The notes beneath the pieces were generated by a model. It was given only the letters and a program-made list of their open reading frames with translations. It ran no database searches and was not told the DNA's origin. A DNA stretch of 64,000 nt from Saxidomus purpurata (Eukaryota > Mollusca > Bivalvia > Venerida > Veneridae): NCBI GenBank assembly GCA_022818135.1, contig JAFMSR010000005.1, positions 20,612,350 to 20,676,349 of the forward strand, written 5' to 3'. This document shows, one piece after another, positions 60,765-64,000 of this stretch (within the stretch, counting starts at the first letter, position 1; every line of letters starts with the position of its first letter). The translations under genes were made by a program, and so were the position numbers.

Positions 60765-61140
60765 GGCGTTTGATTTGCGTAAATTATATTCCTTGAAAAT
60801 TTAACATAAAACATAATACCATAATTTGCAGAGACATTTGTGTAATAACTACTTATTTTGGGTTAAAGTTTTATATATGTTCAGAAACAAGAGAAGGTTT
60901 TCTTTACAGTGATACCGGTTTTAAATCAGTGGGATGAAAAATGTGGTCTTTGAAACATGTTTTTTGATTTCCGTAAATTATATGTCTTGCAAAATTACCA
61001 TAATTTGTGTGATAAACAATTACTTTGGATTTAAATTTTATATTTATGTATTTGGAAACGCTAGAACGTCTTCTTTACAATGTTACCCTGTTTTATTTCA
61101 GTCGGACAAGAAATGTAGCTTTTATAACATGTTTTTTCCG
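60765..61140 (+). repeat. ~190-bp tandem duplication
   Basis: Two units share 'cgtaaattata(t)', 'ccttgaaaatt', 'taccataatttg', 'agagaaggttttctttaca' and 'aaatcagt(g/c)gga'. About 20 percent divergence by eye. Confidence 0.7.
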
Positions 61141-61179
61141 GGTTTTACGGGTTTTTCAATAATTTCCGGATTTTAAACT

Positions 61180-62070
61180 TGTCCATGACATAAAGTATCC
61201 AATGACAGGGAAGGGGGCTTGTGGTTTGTATTTTATCTGTATGAAGCGTATCATCGTTAAATCTTTTTCTGCATTCAAAATCACCATACCAAATACCAAA
61301 GAATCACTGCACTTCCCTTTAATGTCTTCTCTCATTGTATGTAATTTGAACAAATTGCATTCATTCCTTTAGAGTTATGCTCCGGACAAGAACATGTAAC
61401 AAAGGGGGATAATTAAAATTTAAGCAAGGTGGAGTTAGTTTTTGTACATTGCACTCCCCCTCACCGTGCCTTATAACTGTATGAAGTTTCAAGTTATTCC
61501 CTTTGATGATCCGGACAAGAAAAATCAATATTGAAAGGGAGATCATTTGAAAAAAGCAACATAGGGTTATGGCTCTTGGCACTGAACTTTACCAGAGTGT
61601 CCTATTGTATGCAATTGGAGGAAGTTTTAGGGATATGCTCTGGACAAGAAAATGTAACAAGGGGGGTAATTGAAAAAAAGACATGGTAGAGTTATGGTTT
61701 TTAGGCACTGCAATTCCCCTCATAGTGGCCTATGACTGTATTATGTTTCAAGAAATACCCTTCGGCATTTTTGGAGTTACGCTCTTGACAAGAAAAATAC
61801 TAAGGGAGACAATTAAAAAATATAGGGTTATGGCTATTGGGCACTTAACTTTCTCTGAGTGTTCTCTCTCATCGTATGCAATTGGCAGGAATTTACTTCA
61901 GTACATTTTAAGTTATGTTCCGGAAAAGAAACTGTAGCAAAATAGGGATACATGTAACTATAAAATAGGAACGGTAGAGTTATTTTTCTTGAGCACTGCA
62001 TTTAGTAATTCCCTTTAATACTTTTGGAGTTATGCACCGGAAAAAGAAGTGGGTACGGACGTACAGACGG
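61180..62070. repeat. Dispersed repeat (family B), copy 2
   Basis: About six units of 100-140 bp carry 'agttatgctccggacaagaa', 'ttgagcactgcacttcccc'-like text and 'actgtatgaagtttcaag', ending 'tacggacgtacagacgggtc'. Same family as 27130-27570. Confidence 0.7.
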
Positions 62071-62074
62071 GTCG

Positions 62075-62300
62075 ATGTCCGCCTCCGTTGTCGAATGGTT
62101 AGAGTCGCTGACTTGAAATCACTGTAACCTCATAGATTCATATGAGCATAGGGCCATAAGTTCGCGCCTTGCTACCGACTTTGTCTCTTTATATAAGAAA
62201 GTTGGCAGATTCTTACGGAGGATAGGAGTCTAGTACTTCTACCCAGGAACGATTGTTAGGTAAACTGCTCGCCTGTTAAAATGACCAAAACAGACAGGTC
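62075..62300 (+). mobile_element. tRNA-derived SINE with body
   Basis: The head reads 'cctccgttgtcgaatggtta' with a B-box-like 'aagttcgcgcc' near 62159. The body 'acttctacccaggaacgatt' and 'cgcctgttaaaatgacc' resembles the conserved body of a widespread mollusc SINE. It sits exactly at the end of the family B repeat. Confidence 0.6.
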
Positions 62301-62319
62301 GACAAAGCTTCTTCGGTGG

Positions 62320-63000
62320 CGTAAAAACAAGAGAAAACAGTCTATAACTAAATCATCATAACAATAAAAACCAGACTTTGATCAGTGCAAATTTTCTAAG
62401 TGAAAAGGGGCCGTAACTTATCGTAGATTCCACCCAGAGTTATCAAACATGTTTCCTTTGGTAGCTTTGTTAACTGGGGAAGTCTTCTGTGAAGTTTCAA
62501 TCTAATTTATTGTATGATTTTTGAGATATGACCTTGCTAGTAAACTTTAACCAAAAGTGTGATCATGTGCCCGATCTACAACTCTGGCGACACAAAAACG
62601 ATTTATCGGGAACATGCTGAAAGTATGCGCACTTCCTCTTGTAGGTGAAGCTTCCTATAAAGATTTGTTTCATTCCAACCTGTGTTTGGCAATAAATAGC
62701 ACGGACTTGAAGTATATGAAAATGTAATCAAGGTGCTATAGCTCTGAAAAATCACTGAACCTTAACATGAAGATGGTAAACAAATCTCGTGTTGATAGTG
62801 TAGCAGTCTATGAAATATATCTGATTTCCGAGAAATAGCAAGCACCAGAATGTGGGATAGGTGGGGTGGGTAATGAAGTACAGCTATGCCAGATATCTAA
62901 GATTTTAAAATTGAGGTCTGTTATAGATTTGGTTAAACACATCAAGTTTCATGGAAATCTATCCACCATTATGGACATATATGGATTCCTGAATTTGAAG
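62320..63000 (+). repeat. Dispersed repeat fragment
   Basis: It begins 'aacaagagaaaacagtctat' and carries 'aagtgaaaaggggccgtaac' and 'agtttcatggaaatctatcc', text typical of the pearl-like elements seen elsewhere in this window. Limits are approximate. Confidence 0.45.
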
Positions 63001-63149
63001 CAATTATTTTTGTCGATTAACTTGGTCAATCTGAAAGAAGCTTGCTAACTAACTTAATTTTGACCAATAGGTACACAAGAATTAAAGACTGGTTCCAGAG
63101 AATGTCTAGACTTTTTACTAAGTATATCAACATTTTGACAGAATTTTTG

Positions 63150-63358
63150 ACAACAACTGAACTGGATATCAGACAGGGGCTTAGACAAAAACTGATCTGG
63201 ATACTAGACAGGGTTCTATACAACAACTGAACTGAATATAAGGTAGGGGTTTAGACAAAACATGAACTGGATATAACACAGGGTTTTAGACAACAACTGA
63301 ACATGCTTTTAGGCAGGGTATTAGACATCAACTGAACTGGATGTTGTTTCAAGTTTAG
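63150..63358 (+). repeat. 35-bp minisatellite, 6 units
   Basis: Units of 35 bp follow 'acaacaactgaactggatat' plus 'agacagggttttag', with a slight alternation of 'acaacaactg' and 'acaaaaactg' in the first four. The sixth unit is partial. Confidence 0.9.
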
Positions 63359-63426
63359 ATATAATTTATGAAGAATACATGATTAGTACATAACTTTTCT
63401 TCACCGCTGGACAACCAACGTGACGG

Positions 63427-63482
63427 TTGTTGAATGTGCTATGCTCCATACATCACTGTTTGTAGCATAGCACAATCAACAA
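63427..63482. repeat. Short hairpin (20-bp arms)
   Basis: 'ttgttgaatgtgctatgctc' faces 'tagcatagcacaatcaacaa' across a loop of about 15 bases, with one mismatch in the arm. Size is like a small MITE or a miRNA-type stem; no other evidence for either. Confidence 0.65.
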
Positions 63483-63854
63483 TCCTGGGTTCTAACGATG
63501 TATTTTCTTTATCACAGGAGAAATTTTATTTACAATACATGATGTACTATATACACATACTGTAGTGTGTTATTTTTATTTAAAAACATTGATTACAAAG
63601 TTTGCAAACATAAAGTGTGTACAAAGTCATGATATATTATATGACAAACATAAAACATATAATGCTACAAATGTATACCACAGAACAAGTGTTATAATAC
63701 ACACGTATTTACAAAGAGGTCACATGATAAACCGAAATACTACCGAAATACCGGAAATTATTTAATATTCATCAGTTTTGAACATGCTTGCTATAAGACC
63801 TGCGCTGAGGCATGTCTTCGATTGAAGGCACGTGGTTTTCTCGTATTTGGCGGG

Positions 63855-63915
63855 AATATTTTGTGTGGGAACTCGGAAGATGCCGACAATCAAATGTTCC
63901 CACACAACAATATCA
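63855..63915. repeat. Short hairpin (TGTGTGGGAAC arms)
   Basis: 'ttgtgtgggaac' at about 63861 faces 'gttcccacacaa' at about 63896, with partial pairing further out and a loop of about 23 bases. Confidence 0.6.
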
Positions 63916-64000
63916 TATGTATATGCCATAGTGATTATGTCATTGCAAGCTGAGTGTTCGTTAAGCGATGCAGGTTAGCAATAAACAAGTATTTTATTCG

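Noticed and set aside
63150..63358. CRISPR-like repeat array
   Set aside because: There are no unique spacers between repeats, and the context is eukaryotic; it is a plain minisatellite.

Overview
This window looks like AT-rich, repeat-dense nuclear DNA of an invertebrate, most probably a bivalve mollusc. The reasons are: introns with canonical GT/AG splice sites; many tRNA-derived SINE heads; several LINE lineages; and, above all, dispersed repeats of the type common in bivalve genomes. Those repeats have termini such as 'acaagagggccaagatggcc' or '...cgactattcgaa', internal tandem blocks of about 150 bp, and 'accttgaccttgacc' minisatellites. There are no bacterial operons and no CRISPR arrays. 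The species cannot be named from the sequence.

Layout. 1-18629: a large inverted repeat. The left arm (1 to at least 8886) and right arm (12705 to at least 18629, reverse complement) carry the same order of parts: an unidentified non-coding segment, a TGACCTTGACC minisatellite, and a 5'-truncated non-LTR retrotransposon. The left arm alone has two clean later insertions: a ~1 kb foldback element with a 6-bp target duplication, and a 2.37 kb TTAA-flanked Kolobok-like element. The arms meet around a 500-N assembly gap. The spacer holds a SINE fragment and a decayed C2H2 zinc-finger exon. 18630-21420: dispersed repeats, including a pearl-like element next to a near-perfect hairpin. 21490-29787: a complete five-exon gene for a secreted, single-domain C-type lectin of 159 residues. 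All four splice junctions keep the reading frame, and the introns are full of SINEs, MITEs and minisatellites. 29830-34500: non-coding DNA with a diverged tandem duplication. 34490-36670: a tandem array of 14 units of about 145 bp. 36979-37357: an apparently uninterrupted (GATA)n tract of about 95 units that forms the 3' tail of a minus-strand CR1/L2-type LINE (37360-39855). 40154-41844: two convincing minus-strand exons of an unidentified cysteine-rich gene. 43567-47400: a decayed Tx1/L1-like LINE carrying a nested pearl-like insertion. 47340-63990: mostly dispersed repeats, including two direct copies of one element at 52.5-55.1 kb, another decayed LINE at 57.0-58.4 kb, a 161-bp palindromic MITE and several minisatellites.

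How it fits together. The only gene that can be fully assembled is the C-type lectin. It is predicted to be an extracellular sugar- or pattern-binding protein with an intact WND calcium motif, but with KPD where EPN or QPD is usual. The two cysteine-rich exons belong to a second host gene of unknown function. Everything else is mobile-element sediment. I found no convincing multi-gene novel system. The most unusual features are the inverted repeat with independently decayed LINE arms, the dense arrays of perfect TCAAGGTCA nuclear-receptor half-sites, the Kolobok-like element that may carry a captured P2X7-type fragment, and the LINE-tail-seeded GATA microsatellite. Family calls come from reading translations and motifs by eye; no database search was run.
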